NCBI GenBank assembly: GCA_945905295.1
Contig: CAMDPX010000011.1
Coordinates: forward strand, 1 to 57,966
DNA from: Planctomyces sp. SH-PL62
Lineage (GTDB): Bacteria > Planctomycetota > Planctomycetia > Planctomycetales > Planctomycetaceae
DNA: 57,966 bases
Reading direction: 5' to 3'
Shown: one piece after another, positions 7,953-16,817 of the stretch
How positions within the stretch are numbered: the first letter of the stretch is position 1
Layout: the number at the start of each line of letters is the position of its first letter
Position numbers and translations under genes: made by a program
The notes under the pieces: model-generated
The model's input: only the letters and a program-made list of their open reading frames with translations
What the model was told of the DNA's origin: nothing
Database searches by the model: none

Positions 7953-10900
7953 TCACGACTTGTCCGCGATGCGGCTGAGCATTTCCCGAACGGCGGCGAA
8001 ATCGTCTTTCACGATCGCGTCAAAGTCGTGGGGATGTAGCTCGTCGGCGATGAAGCCCAGCATGTCGCCAATTTCCCCGTGCCATTGCTTGATGAGCTTG
8101 TACCGATCGAATTGCGATCGGCCGAGATCCTTTAGGTGCGGCTCCATTCCCGTGAAATTGGATTTCCAATGTTCGACGTATTTCAGAACGATTTGCCAGT
8201 CATCGAATTTGCCCGTGTCGCCGACGTTGACTGGGATCACACGGTCGAGGAAGTCTTTCTTGTCACCCATCGACCGTTCGTAGATTTTGAACAACTCGGT
8301 CATGCAGTATGGTGAGAGCAGATACTTCTCGCTCAGGATGACCAAGACGTGGTCCCCTCGGCCGATCGCCTTCGTGAATGTCGAAATCCAGTCGCCGGGA
8401 CGTAGCGTGCGATCGTCTTTGAGAACTTCGTAGCCATCGCTTTTGAGCATCGCCTCCAGTCCCGCGACAGCCGTTTCACGTTTTCGGCCGGCGTCCGATT
8501 GGTCGTCGCCCCAGGCATACGAGACGTAGATCGCGGGCTTGTTCGATGCCGGCAGGTTGGGACGGTCGGACACGTCCAGCGATTGCAGGCCGTCGTTCTC
8601 AGCTCGTTCCGGTGAGTGAGTCAACGCGTCGTCGATGTCCGTTGCCGTCATTCGACGACGCGGCTTCCGGGTACGGACATTGCCGAGCAATTCCGTCTCC
8701 GAAAATTCCTCCCACGAGCGGCTGACTTCGGGGGGCTGACCGATCGGCAGGCTGAGCAGTTCCTTCAGCACGTTTTCGAGCAACTCTCTCGGCCGTCCGC
8801 CGACGGCGCGGAGCGTGACGGTTCCGTGGCCGGATTTCGGATCGACTTCGCTGCGGATCAGAGCTTGGCTGTCGGTGGTCTTTTCAAAGAACCAGCAGCC
8901 GTACTTCCAATACAGCGCGGCGTCTCCCGCTTGCTGGCCCAACCGCGACAGGAAGCCGCGCAGAATCCCTTCATGCAGAAACCGATAGCGAACCTCAACG
9001 CGCGTGTCGTCGCCCCCTCCCTGCATTCGGCCGAGCAACCAATCCTGAGCGACCGACCATTCCGGCAACAGTTCGGGAGCGAGATATTCCCACTCAGCTT
9101 GCTGCCGATCATCGGACACTTTGCGAACGCGGAAGCAGATGCCGCAGCTTTCCATCATGCTCAGGAACAGTTCCTGTTCGGCGACGGAGAACTTCTGCCA
9201 GACGAGCAGTTCCAATTCGCGGCGAGTGAATCGGCCGTGCCGATTGAGCACCGGCAAGGTCCGTTGCCGATCGAACAGCGTGTAGATCGCTTCCAGCGCC
9301 CAGTTCTGGTCCAGGATGATTTCGTTGGCGAATAACCCGTGGCGATAGAACAGGACTCCGGTGCGATGCAGGTATTCCAGCAGCGCGTCCGGGCTGCTGA
9401 TCTTGCCGTTGGCCTCGCAGAGTTCTCGGAACTTTGGCAGTGACAGCGTCCGATGCTGCCGTTCGTGAGGCGGGCGTTGCTGGTCCTCTTCCAGCATCTT
9501 CCGCAATTGGTTGCGAACTTCCACGCGGCCGACTCCGATCGGGATCGGCGGCTTGCGATTGAGCACGTCGCGCATCGCGTCTTCCAGTTCGCCGCGCAGC
9601 ACCGTCAGCCCCAGGTCCGTCATCGCACTCATGCTCAGCGTGCGGAGCAATCGGAAATCGTGAGCCGGGAGATCGGGATTCTGACGCTGGTTGGGTTCGT
9701 CACATTGACTCTGCACGATCAGCACGGGGCTGTCCGCTCCCGCCAAACCACGCACGAAATCGAGCCAATAGGAGAGCGGGCGATGCTGCATGGTCGCCCC
9801 GCCGTCGGTGAACTCGCCCGACTCCCGATCGGGAGTCCACAACAGAACGAAGACCGCCTGCCCTTGCACGAACAGCGCGTGCGAACCGTGGTAGATGTCC
9901 TGCCCACCGAAGTCCCACAGATTGAGCCGCACCGGCTCCCCGTTGTTCGACAGATCCAGATGTCCGAGTTGCACGCCGTGCGTCGTCGGCACGGACGGAT
10001 CGAACGGCAGCCCCTTCAACCGCCGACACATCTGCGTCTTGCCGACGCCTCCATTTCCGAGAATGCAGACTTTCAGCTCGGCGTCGCGTGCTTCGCTCAA
10101 ACTTCGATCCCGGTAATGCGCGCGAACTGATTCGATGACGTTCTCATACTCCATTTCCCCACAGAGTTCGGCGGGAAGATCTGCTAATGGACTGCCGTGC
10201 AAATACAACGTTTCAAGTTGATCGAGAAGTGCGACTAACGGTGCAAACTCTTCGAGACTATCGCACCCACAGAGATTGAGCGTCTGAAGCTGCGTCAGGC
10301 CGTCCAGCACGGACACGTCACTCAGACTTTCACACCCGTTGAGATAGAGCATCTGAAGCTGCGTTAGGCCGGCTAGGCCGGACACGTCGCTCAGCCTTTG
10401 GCAGTCACTGAGAAAGAGAGTCTGAAGCTGCGTCAGACCGGCCAGTGCGGACACGTCGCTCAGACTTTGGCTCCTACTGAGATTGAGCGTCTGAAGCTGC
10501 GTCAGGCTGGCCAGCACGGACACGTCGCTCAGACTTTTGCACCCAGTGAGATTGAGCGTCTGAAGCTGCGTCAGGCCGGCCAGGACGGACACGTCGCTCA
10601 GACTTTGGCACCCGTTGAGATTGAGCGTCTGAAGCTGCGCCAGGCCGGTCAACCCGGAAACGTCGCTCAGACTTTTGCAGTAACTGAGATCGAGCGTCTG
10701 AAGCTGCGTCAGGCCGGCCAGCACGGACACGTCGCGCAGACTAGAGCACCCACTGAGATCGAGCGTCTGAAGCTGCGTCAGGCTGGCCAGCACGGACACG
10801 TCGCTCAGACTGTAGCACGCACCGAGATCGAGCGTCTGAAGCTGCGTCAGGCCGGCCAGCCCAGACACGTCGCTCAGTCTTTGGCACACACCGAGATCGA

Positions 10901-11371
10901 GCGTCTGAAGCCGCGTCAGGCCGGCCAGCACGGGCACGTCGCTCAGACTGCCGCACCAATTGAGATTGAGCGTCTGAAGCTGCGTCAGGCCGGCCAGCAC
11001 GGACACGTCGCTAGACTTTCGCACGCACTGAGATCGAGCGTCTGAAGCTGCGTCAGGCCAGCCAGCACGGACACGTCGCTCAGACGGTCGCACCCATCGA
11101 GATCGAGCGTCTGAAGCTGCGTCAGGCCGGCCAGCACGGAGACGTCGCTCAATTCTGAATGCGTTGGTCGGTTGTGGTCACGTTCCCACGTTAGCTTCCC
11201 ATCGCGGAAATTGGGGCGGTTGCGTCCCAGCGACAACACGCGCAATGAGACACAGCGAGCAAGATCTTCTGGCAACCGAGGCAGCAACAAGTCGCCCAGA
11301 TCCAACAGCTCCGCATTCGATTCCCGAGCAGCCGCCACACGCCGACAGGCTTCAGCGAAATCATCCTTCAC
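7953..11371 (-). CDS. LRR-Roc-COR-TIR protein (bacterial ROCO), frameshifted near 11012
   Basis: Read from a GTG at 11371 (an ATG at 11536 is also in frame), the gene encodes an N-terminal region and then thirteen or so 23-residue leucine-rich repeats. After these come a Roc GTPase (Walker A GNGGVGKT, switch DFGGQ), a COR-like region and a C-terminal TIR domain (VSYAWGDDQSDAG, with the Glu of YCMTEL in the position of the catalytic Glu of NAD-cleaving TIRs). A single base is missing at 11012/11013, where other repeats read gctcag and this one gctag. It splits the gene into 10985-11536 and a downstream frame ending at 7953. The downstream frame alone (from 11093) keeps all the catalytic domains. 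Such proteins are candidate immune sensors: LRR recognition, GTPase switch, TIR effector (inference). Confidence 0.8.
10256..11155 (-). repeat. 69-bp tandem repeats encoding leucine-rich repeats
   Basis: About thirteen head-to-tail units of 69 bp, each encoding a 23-residue LRR of the form SDVSVLAGLTQLQTLDL plus CxxL. The period is constant (for example cgtcgct at 10454 and 10523). Conservation at the DNA level, not just in protein, suggests recent expansion by slippage or gene conversion; the variable codons cluster in the residues after LDL and at the V/G/A position. One unit carries the single-base deletion. Being a multiple of three, the array is open on the opposite strand too. Confidence 0.85.
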
Positions 11372-11607
11372 GGTGACACCCACGACGGACCAAGTGGATT
11401 GAAACTCGACGGGAACGCTGCCGCCCGACTCAGGCCCTCCCGCACAGCCTGCCAAAGCGGTCCTCGTTGCCGAGCATTCAATCAGCAACCAGAATCGACC
11501 ACCAGTGACGCTGGCCGATTCCGCTGACTCCCTCACTCACCAGATCGTTCTCAGGCAGCAACCGCTCGGCTGAGAAGAAGAGATGGGGACGACGAGTCGC
11601 GATGTGA

Positions 11608-12084
11608 TTACGAAACCACGGTCTTGCCGGAGCGGCGTTTGCGTGGGCGTTCACCCTGCAAGCCGTTTTGTCGAGCGGCTTTGGTCTTGGCGCGGGACGT
11701 GGTTTGCCCGCCGGGTCGGCCGCGTTCCTGCATGAACACTCCGGGGCCGCAGACATCCGCCAGCAAGTGAGAGACCAGAAACTGTTGGTCAAGCTGTGGC
11801 CATTCAATCCCGATGCCATCCGGTTCGAGGACCACGTCCGCCAATTGCTTCGGAGTCCCCTGGCTGAGTTCCGGCAAGAGCGTGAGCGGCACAATCAATC
11901 GGCAGCGATTGCTCAGAGTGACCGAGACGCTCTTGGTGGGATGATCGTACTTGACCGCCACGGCGGACGGGGTTCTTGCGGCGGCCTCGTCCCAGGCTTT
12001 ACGGGCGTCACGCATCATCGTCCGCAGTTCTGCCCGCGTGTATTCAAAGCCTCCCAAGTTCAAAGTGTCTGTTTTCTTAGGCAT
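11608..12084 (-). CDS. DUF2442 domain protein
   Basis: The start at 12084 (MPKKTDTLNLGGFEY) is preferred to an in-frame ATG at 12117. The 158-residue protein contains the DUF2442 pattern: a segment RCRLIVPLTLLPEL followed by the typical GIGIEWPQLDQQFLVSHLL near residues 95-120. The tail is Lys/Arg rich. It overlaps the DUF4160 gene by eight bases. DUF4160 and DUF2442 genes frequently form pairs, proposed to be toxin-antitoxin-like; that role is from family knowledge and not proven by this sequence. Confidence 0.7.
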   Translation of the reverse strand: MPKKTDTLNLGGFEYTRAELRTMMRDARKAWDEAAARTPSAVAVKYDHPTKSVSVTLSNRCRLIVPLTLLPELSQGTPKQLADVVLEPDGIGIEWPQLDQQFLVSHLLADVCGPGVFMQERGRPGGQTTSRAKTKAARQNGLQGERPRKRRSGKTVVS

Positions 12085-12322
12085 GATACTGTCTCCAAGC
12101 GTTCCACAGTGTGGCACTGTTCTCGCCGACGATCCGCAAGGCGTCGGTCACATCGTCAAATTTGGCGTGTCGGTTCTGTTCGCGAAGTGTCGGTCGTCCA
12201 CCGTCCGTGGGAAGAAATACCACCACAAGAGACTTGCCACGTCGGCAATGCACATGCGCGGGCGGATGGTCCTTCGTGTAAATCCGAAGCTGGAAGCCGT
12301 CTTGTCGGTGAATCGTCGGCAT
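12077..12322 (-). CDS. DUF4160 domain protein
   Basis: Starting at 12322 (MPTIHRQDGFQLRIYTKDH), the 81-residue protein matches DUF4160: the motif DHPPAHVHCRRGKSLVVVF is diagnostic. It is the upstream partner of the DUF2442 gene and the two overlap, implying translational coupling. Likely part of a small TA-like pair. The ~220 bp upstream (12323-12542) hold no gene and separate it from a divergent transcription unit. Confidence 0.75.
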   Translation of the reverse strand: MPTIHRQDGFQLRIYTKDHPPAHVHCRRGKSLVVVFLPTDGGRPTLREQNRHAKFDDVTDALRIVGENSATLWNAWRQYHA

Positions 12323-12542
12323 GATGGACGTTATCTGATGCGGTTGGGTTAGTCGATTTATGGGGCCGGTATCCGCGTGATGATCGTCGACGAAACGCTC
12401 TCCAATGGCATCCGTTCTGACGCTTGTCACCAGGGTGCATCACAACAATTCCGTGGAATTGCCCTCGATCCCGACCCGTGTGTTAGACTGATGCCGACCT
12501 CAAGACTCAATCCCCCTTTCGACGACCTTTCCGAGTCATCCC

Positions 12543-13040
12543 ATGAGCCTGTCTGAAAAACTTTCCCGGCGGATCGACTTGTTTCGGGATGAAGTCGAGC
12601 AATGGCAGGACGCGCACGCGGAGGCGATGGCTTGCCTCGACTTGCAGGACACTCTGGCCTTTGGGCTGTCCGTCTATCACCAGATCGCCGGTGCGGAATC
12701 GGCGTGGTACGCCAGCGTTGATGCCGGCCAGATTCCGTTCGATGAGACGGAAGAAACCGCCTTCGGCCAACTGTCTGCCTTGTGGCTGCTTCCCTGCGAT
12801 CGACTGCTGGCCAAGGTTCAACGGTTTGAGGACGCTGGATTCCATGTGGAAGGAGCCACCGAGTTTCGTTCCGTGGCCGAACAAGCTCGGTCGTCGGCCT
12901 GGACCGGCCCGCTTTCGTCAGAGGCGAATGAACGCATTCAGCGTTTCCAATCGCTTACTGCCACCGAATTGAAGTCGCTGGCCGAACGCCACCCGCCGCC
13001 GACGGCATGGTTTGACGAACCAGAGTTGTCTGCTCCGTAA
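12543..13040 (+). CDS. Hypothetical protein, probable partner of the PemK/MazF-like toxin
   Basis: A soluble, acidic, helix-rich protein of 165 residues with no recognised domain. It is followed after 4-13 bp by a PemK/MazF-like gene. In such pairs the upstream gene is usually the antitoxin, but this protein is about twice the normal antitoxin length and I see no AbrB or RHH fold. A ~60-bp sequence spanning its 3' end and the start of the toxin gene is duplicated at 14653-14724. Confidence 0.55.
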   Translation: MSLSEKLSRRIDLFRDEVEQWQDAHAEAMACLDLQDTLAFGLSVYHQIAGAESAWYASVDAGQIPFDETEETAFGQLSALWLLPCDRLLAKVQRFEDAGFHVEGATEFRSVAEQARSSAWTGPLSSEANERIQRFQSLTATELKSLAERHPPPTAWFDEPELSAP

Positions 13041-13044
13041 CAGG

Positions 13045-13389
13045 ATGTCGGCGATGGAACTGCCAGCCGGAAGCATTGTCTGGGCCTCGGTCCCTGACCC
13101 GCGCGGGAAGAACACCAAGGTTCGCCCGTTGGTCGTTGTGGCGTCGCCAGAGCCCGATTGCTTCACCGCCGTCGCTATCACTACCAGCGTTGAATCGTTC
13201 GACGACCAATGCTGCGTTCGATTGCCGTGGCATCGAGACGGACACCCACGGACGAAACTGAGGTCCGAGTGCATCGCCCGTTGCGATTGGGTCGTCACAT
13301 TGAAGGTGGACAAAATCTCGCGCAGTGGTGGAATGCTGCCGCAACACGTCTTGAATGCCATCCTTTCGCGATTGCCGATGACGACATGA
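13045..13389 (+). CDS. PemK/MazF-like toxin
   Basis: About 112-115 residues (ATG at 13045 or 13054). The N-terminus ELPAGSIVWASVPDPRG followed by KVRPLVVVASPE is the classic PemK/MazF beta-barrel start (G.i.w...dp.G.k.RP.vv). The C-terminal IARCDWVVTLKVDKIS matches the conserved region before the last helix. MazF proteins are sequence-specific mRNA interferases. It is read with the upstream hypothetical gene 12543-13040. Confidence 0.72.
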   Translation: MSAMELPAGSIVWASVPDPRGKNTKVRPLVVVASPEPDCFTAVAITTSVESFDDQCCVRLPWHRDGHPRTKLRSECIARCDWVVTLKVDKISRSGGMLPQHVLNAILSRLPMTT

Positions 13390-13496
13390 TCCGTCAACGG
13401 CGTCCTACACCCAGACCATCTCTGCGGAGGATTGGGAAGCCTTGCAGGAAACGGGACAAGCCACAGAATGTCGTGCCACAATTTGGAGGCAGTTTG

Positions 13497-14636
13497 ATGA
13501 GCGAATATCAGTTCGTGCATTTCCTGGCGCTGGATCGACCGCTGGATGACAAGCAATTGGAGTTCATGGAGCGGCAGTCGAGTCGCGCCGAAATCTCTCA
13601 GTGGGAGTTCACCAACGAGTATCACTTTGGCGACTTTCATGGCAAGTCGGAGGAGATGCTGCGGCGCGGGTACGACGTGCATCTGCACTACGCCAATTTC
13701 GGCATTCGGAAATTGATGTTTCGATTGCCGATGGGTTTGCCGTGTGATCAACGGACGTGGGATGCGTTCCAATCGGAATACGGCATCGACTGGCACTCGG
13801 ACAAACAGGGCCGCGGCGGCATTCTGGAGATTCAACCCGAAGCGGACGCGGGAACGTACGGCGAAGAGGTGTTCGAGGTGGACTCGTTGCTGGAGGAGAT
13901 TGCGCCGTTGCGCGAACTGCTGATGGCTGGTGATCTGCGGCCGCTGTATGTGGCTTGGCTGGCGTGCAGCGGCGATGACGATGCGCTGGAACCGCCGGTG
14001 CCGGCCGGGTTGGGCGTGCTGCCGCCGTCGTTGATCGCGATGGCCGAATTCTATGAACTCAGTGACGGCTTACTGGAGGCGGCCGCCGAATGTTCGCCAG
14101 TATCGCCGAAGGGGCGCGACGACATCGGCACGCGAACAAAGGTGTGGGCCGCGCGGCAGTCAAAGGACGAGTTGAGAGAACTCGTGGCACGGCTGTTGAC
14201 GGATGACGTTGCGGCCGTGCGTGGCGAAACACTGGCTCGCATTCGTGACGAAGCGGGGACGACCGCGTGGCCGGTGACGGAACCAACTCGAACGCTCGGC
14301 CAATTACGTGCGACGGCTGAAGTCATTCAAGATCGAACACGCAAGCGTGAGGCTCAAGCGAAAGAGAAAGCTCGTCGCGCGCGGCTGGCGAAGATCGCAG
14401 CGGACCCGCAGAAAGTGATTGCACAGGCGGCCGAACTCGTCAAAACACGTTCGACAAAGAGCTATGACGAGGCCGCTCAATCGCTGGCGGATTTGCGTGA
14501 AGCGTTGGGGCCGGAACACGGACCTCCGCAGGCTCAGGCCGTTGCCGAGAAACTCCGCCGCGAGAACCCGACACTCAAGCTCTTCGTGTCGGCTCTGCGG
14601 AAGCACGGCCTGCTCGCGAAGTCGAAGAAGCCCTGA
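13497..14636 (+). CDS. Hypothetical protein with coiled basic C-terminus
   Basis: ATG at 13497 with ggaggc upstream as ribosome-binding site; 379 residues. The N-terminal ~120 residues (SEYQFVHFLALDRPL...) form a compact domain common as a hypothetical in planctomycetes and actinobacteria, where in my memory it occurs next to SWIM zinc-finger proteins; I cannot name a function. Residues ~270-330 are a highly charged coiled coil (RKREAQAKEKARRARLAKIA). The gene is flanked on both sides by copies of the same ~60-bp sequence (13009-13076 and 14653-14724), suggesting it was gained as a unit. Confidence 0.6.
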   Translation: MSEYQFVHFLALDRPLDDKQLEFMERQSSRAEISQWEFTNEYHFGDFHGKSEEMLRRGYDVHLHYANFGIRKLMFRLPMGLPCDQRTWDAFQSEYGIDWHSDKQGRGGILEIQPEADAGTYGEEVFEVDSLLEEIAPLRELLMAGDLRPLYVAWLACSGDDDALEPPVPAGLGVLPPSLIAMAEFYELSDGLLEAAAECSPVSPKGRDDIGTRTKVWAARQSKDELRELVARLLTDDVAAVRGETLARIRDEAGTTAWPVTEPTRTLGQLRATAEVIQDRTRKREAQAKEKARRARLAKIAADPQKVIAQAAELVKTRSTKSYDEAAQSLADLREALGPEHGPPQAQAVAEKLRRENPTLKLFVSALRKHGLLAKSKKP

Positions 14637-14652
14637 TATTCCCCAACGGTGG

Positions 14653-14757
14653 AATGGATTGACGAACCGGAGTTGTCTGCTCTGTGGCAGGATGTCGGCG
14701 ATGGAACTTCGAGCCGGAAGCAAGTCCGTCTCGCTGCCGCCTGAGCACGGACGTTGA
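14653..14757 (+). pseudogene. Remnant copy of the toxin-gene start
   Basis: The DNA here repeats the junction of 12543-13040 and 13045-13389: 'gacgaacc.gagttgtctgct' and then 'caggatgtcggcgatggaac' are nearly identical, and the frame MSAMELRAGSKS matches the toxin's MSAMELPAGS before running into a stop. It is a short duplication bracketing the 379-residue gene. Confidence 0.65.
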
Positions 14758-14816
14758 TACTTTGGATGCTTGTCACGACAACGCTTTCGACGTCGTTGAC
14801 GCCCGGAGCATCCGCC

Positions 14817-15794
14817 ATGACCGAGAGACACCTGCTGTTTGCCGTGTTGGCCTTCGAGAGCGATTTGATCGACCTCGCGCAGCTCACCGCCGCTTGCCGA
14901 GCGTGGGTCGCCGACAAATCGAAACCGATTGCCGACTTGCTCGTCGAGCGGGGTTGGATCACCGCCGAGGATCGCGGCTTCGTCGAGAAGCAACTTGAAC
15001 GCAAGCTGGCGAAGCATCAGCACGATCCGCGAGTCACGTTGAACTCGGTCGTGCGTGGCGACGTCTGCGACGCGATCAAGCAAGTCGAGTCCGCCTGTGG
15101 CGGACAGCAGTCGCTCAGTTCGTGGCCGTCGAGCGGGCCGGTGCTGATCGAAACGATTGGCGAAACGCTCGGCGAACCGGAGCAGCCCAAGTCGCGCTAC
15201 ACCTGGGTCAGCGAAGTCGGCAAAGGGGGACTCGGCAAAGTCTGGCTGGCGCGGGACAACGATCTGGCTCGCGAGGTCGCGCTCAAGGAAGTGAAGCCCG
15301 GCTCGGCCTCGACCGAGGCGGTGCGGCGGCTGATCAAAGAGGCGCAGATCACCGGTCAGTTGCAGCATCCCAACATCGTGCCGGTCTACGAAGTGAATCG
15401 CGGCGGCCGGCCGTTCTACACGATGAAGCTGGTCAAGGGCGAAACGCTGTCGAAGGCGATCAAGAAACATCATGCTCTCAAAAGTAGGTTGGGACTCCGT
15501 CCCGACCGTCCCTCGATTGACACACAACTTCCCGAACCGCAGACGGACAAGAGTCCCCATCATTCGAACCTCGCGCCCGCTGCGGTCGGGACGGAGTCCC
15601 AACCTACGAGCTTCGCCGCATCACTCGCGCTGTCCGAACAGAGGCTGTTGAATGTCTTCGTGAATGTGTGCGAGGCGTTGGCCTACGCGCACTCGCGCGG
15701 CATCATTCACCGCGACCTGAAGCCGGAGAACATCGTCCTGGGCGAATACGGCGAAGCGATCGTGCTCGACTGGGGCTTGGCCGTTTTTCGGTGA
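14817..15794 (+). CDS. Hanks-type Ser/Thr kinase, ending inside the catalytic domain and carrying a palindromic insert
   Basis: From ATG 14817 (MTERHLLFAVLAFESDLI) the protein has a ~110-residue N-terminal domain typical of planctomycete kinases, then the kinase N-lobe (VSEVGKGGLGKVW, the VAIK-type Lys in REVALKEV) and the catalytic loop HRDLKPENIVLGEYGEAIVL. The frame stops eight residues after the DWG (DFG-equivalent), so activation loop and C-lobe end are missing. About 41 residues between the hinge and helix E are encoded by a palindromic repeat (15484-15607) inserted in frame. Probably inactive. It lies 99 bp upstream of the TIR gene; whether it belongs to that system is unknown. Confidence 0.75.
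   Translation: MTERHLLFAVLAFESDLIDLAQLTAACRAWVADKSKPIADLLVERGWITAEDRGFVEKQLERKLAKHQHDPRVTLNSVVRGDVCDAIKQVESACGGQQSLSSWPSSGPVLIETIGETLGEPEQPKSRYTWVSEVGKGGLGKVWLARDNDLAREVALKEVKPGSASTEAVRRLIKEAQITGQLQHPNIVPVYEVNRGGRPFYTMKLVKGETLSKAIKKHHALKSRLGLRPDRPSIDTQLPEPQTDKSPHHSNLAPAAVGTESQPTSFAASLALSEQRLLNVFVNVCEALAYAHSRGIIHRDLKPENIVLGEYGEAIVLDWGLAVFR
15484..15607. repeat. Palindromic repeat family A, copy 1 (inside the kinase gene)
   Basis: Perfect 25-bp terminal inverted repeats (starting gtaggttgggactccgtccc) flank a 74-bp centre. The same arms occur at 19730-19841 and 21692-21803, where the centre is different from this one but shared between those two. The insert keeps the kinase frame open. Confidence 0.88.
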
Positions 15795-15893
15795 TCGCTT
15801 CAGCGAGTGGAATTCGCGAGCGGGGAGGCGTACAAAAGTGCGGCACGGTCTGTGTGCCACCGTGGTGACTCTCCCTCTTGGAATTGGCAACCG

Positions 15894-16817
15894 ATGTCTC
15901 AGCCGCCGCGCAAGATCTTCGTGAGCTACAGCCACACCCAGCGGGATTGGGTTCACGATCGGCTGTGCCCCTGCCTGTCGGCGAGCGGTGCGGAAGTCTT
16001 GATCGACACGGGGCGATTCCAGGCGGGGCAGCAAGTCTTGGGGCAGATGGATGCGCTTCAGGATCGCGCGGACGCGACGCTGCCGGTGCTGACGCCGGAG
16101 TATCTCGCGAGCGACGCCTGTCGGTACGAGCTGCGGCGGGCGGTCGCGAAAGATCCGAACTTCACCAACGGCGGCACGATTCCCATCGTCCGAGCGACCT
16201 GCCAACTGCCTCCGGAATTGACGCCGGCCAACTCGTTGCACGCGCCGTTGCATCTGGACTTCCAGGACGACCGGCAGCTCGGTCCTTGGGAGCAATTGTT
16301 TCAAGCGTGTCAGTCCGATTTGCGGAGCGACGCGCCGCACTGGTTGGAGACGCGCGACGACGTGCGGCGGATGTTGCAGCGTGGCGAGTCGGTGAATCTG
16401 GTCGTCCACGGTCAAGCCGGGTGGCGTGAACTCGTCAAGCATTTGGCGGAGTCGGTCACGATGCGCGAGGTCGATGTGGCGTTGCCGGGAGCGATCACGC
16501 GGCCGGGGCTGCTGGCTCAAATGCTGGGCCGGGACACCTTGCCCAGCAAGCCGAAGGGACAAGACCTCGTCGAATTCCAGCGTCAATTGGAAGCGTCTCC
16601 GGCGGCGGTCACGGTCGCCCTGTTTCACGCCGAGCGGATGGAAGAGCGAAAGTATGGCACCGACCTGTTCTTCACGCTGCGGCACTTGGTGAGTGAGGCC
16701 CGAAAGCTCAACCTGCTGATCGTGAGCCGCAGCCGTACCTTCGTGACGCTCGTTCCGGCCGAGGTGCGTGCGTCGCTCCCCACGTTACCCGTCGTCGAAC
16801 TCAAAGGTCAGCCATGA
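15894..16817 (+). CDS. TIR-domain protein with degenerate NTPase-like C-terminus
   Basis: ATG at 15894 (MSQPPRKIFVSYSHTQRDWV); 307 residues. Residues ~7-140 form a TIR domain: FVSYSH start, GAEVLIDTGRFQAGQQ, and YLASDACRYELRRA with the Glu in the catalytic position of NADase TIRs. Residues ~165-305 resemble a P-loop domain, but the Walker A equivalent reads VHGQAGWRELVKHL and lacks the Lys-Ser/Thr, so nucleotide binding there is doubtful. The stop overlaps the start of the membrane ATPase gene (ATGA at 16814), a clear two-gene unit. Inferred role: effector of an anti-phage system, with the partner ATPase as sensor or switch. Confidence 0.78.
   Translation: MSQPPRKIFVSYSHTQRDWVHDRLCPCLSASGAEVLIDTGRFQAGQQVLGQMDALQDRADATLPVLTPEYLASDACRYELRRAVAKDPNFTNGGTIPIVRATCQLPPELTPANSLHAPLHLDFQDDRQLGPWEQLFQACQSDLRSDAPHWLETRDDVRRMLQRGESVNLVVHGQAGWRELVKHLAESVTMREVDVALPGAITRPGLLAQMLGRDTLPSKPKGQDLVEFQRQLEASPAAVTVALFHAERMEERKYGTDLFFTLRHLVSEARKLNLLIVSRSRTFVTLVPAEVRASLPTLPVVELKGQP

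Noticed and set aside
10398-11045. Long plus-strand ORF rich in LKLRQAGQ repeats
   Set aside because: It is the antisense reading of the LRR array; because 69 is divisible by three both strands stay open. The minus strand has the recognisable domains.
10256-11155. CRISPR-like regular repeats
   Set aside because: The period is 69 bp with no unique spacers between short repeats; the whole unit is conserved and translates into 23-residue leucine-rich repeats in frame with Roc and TIR domains.
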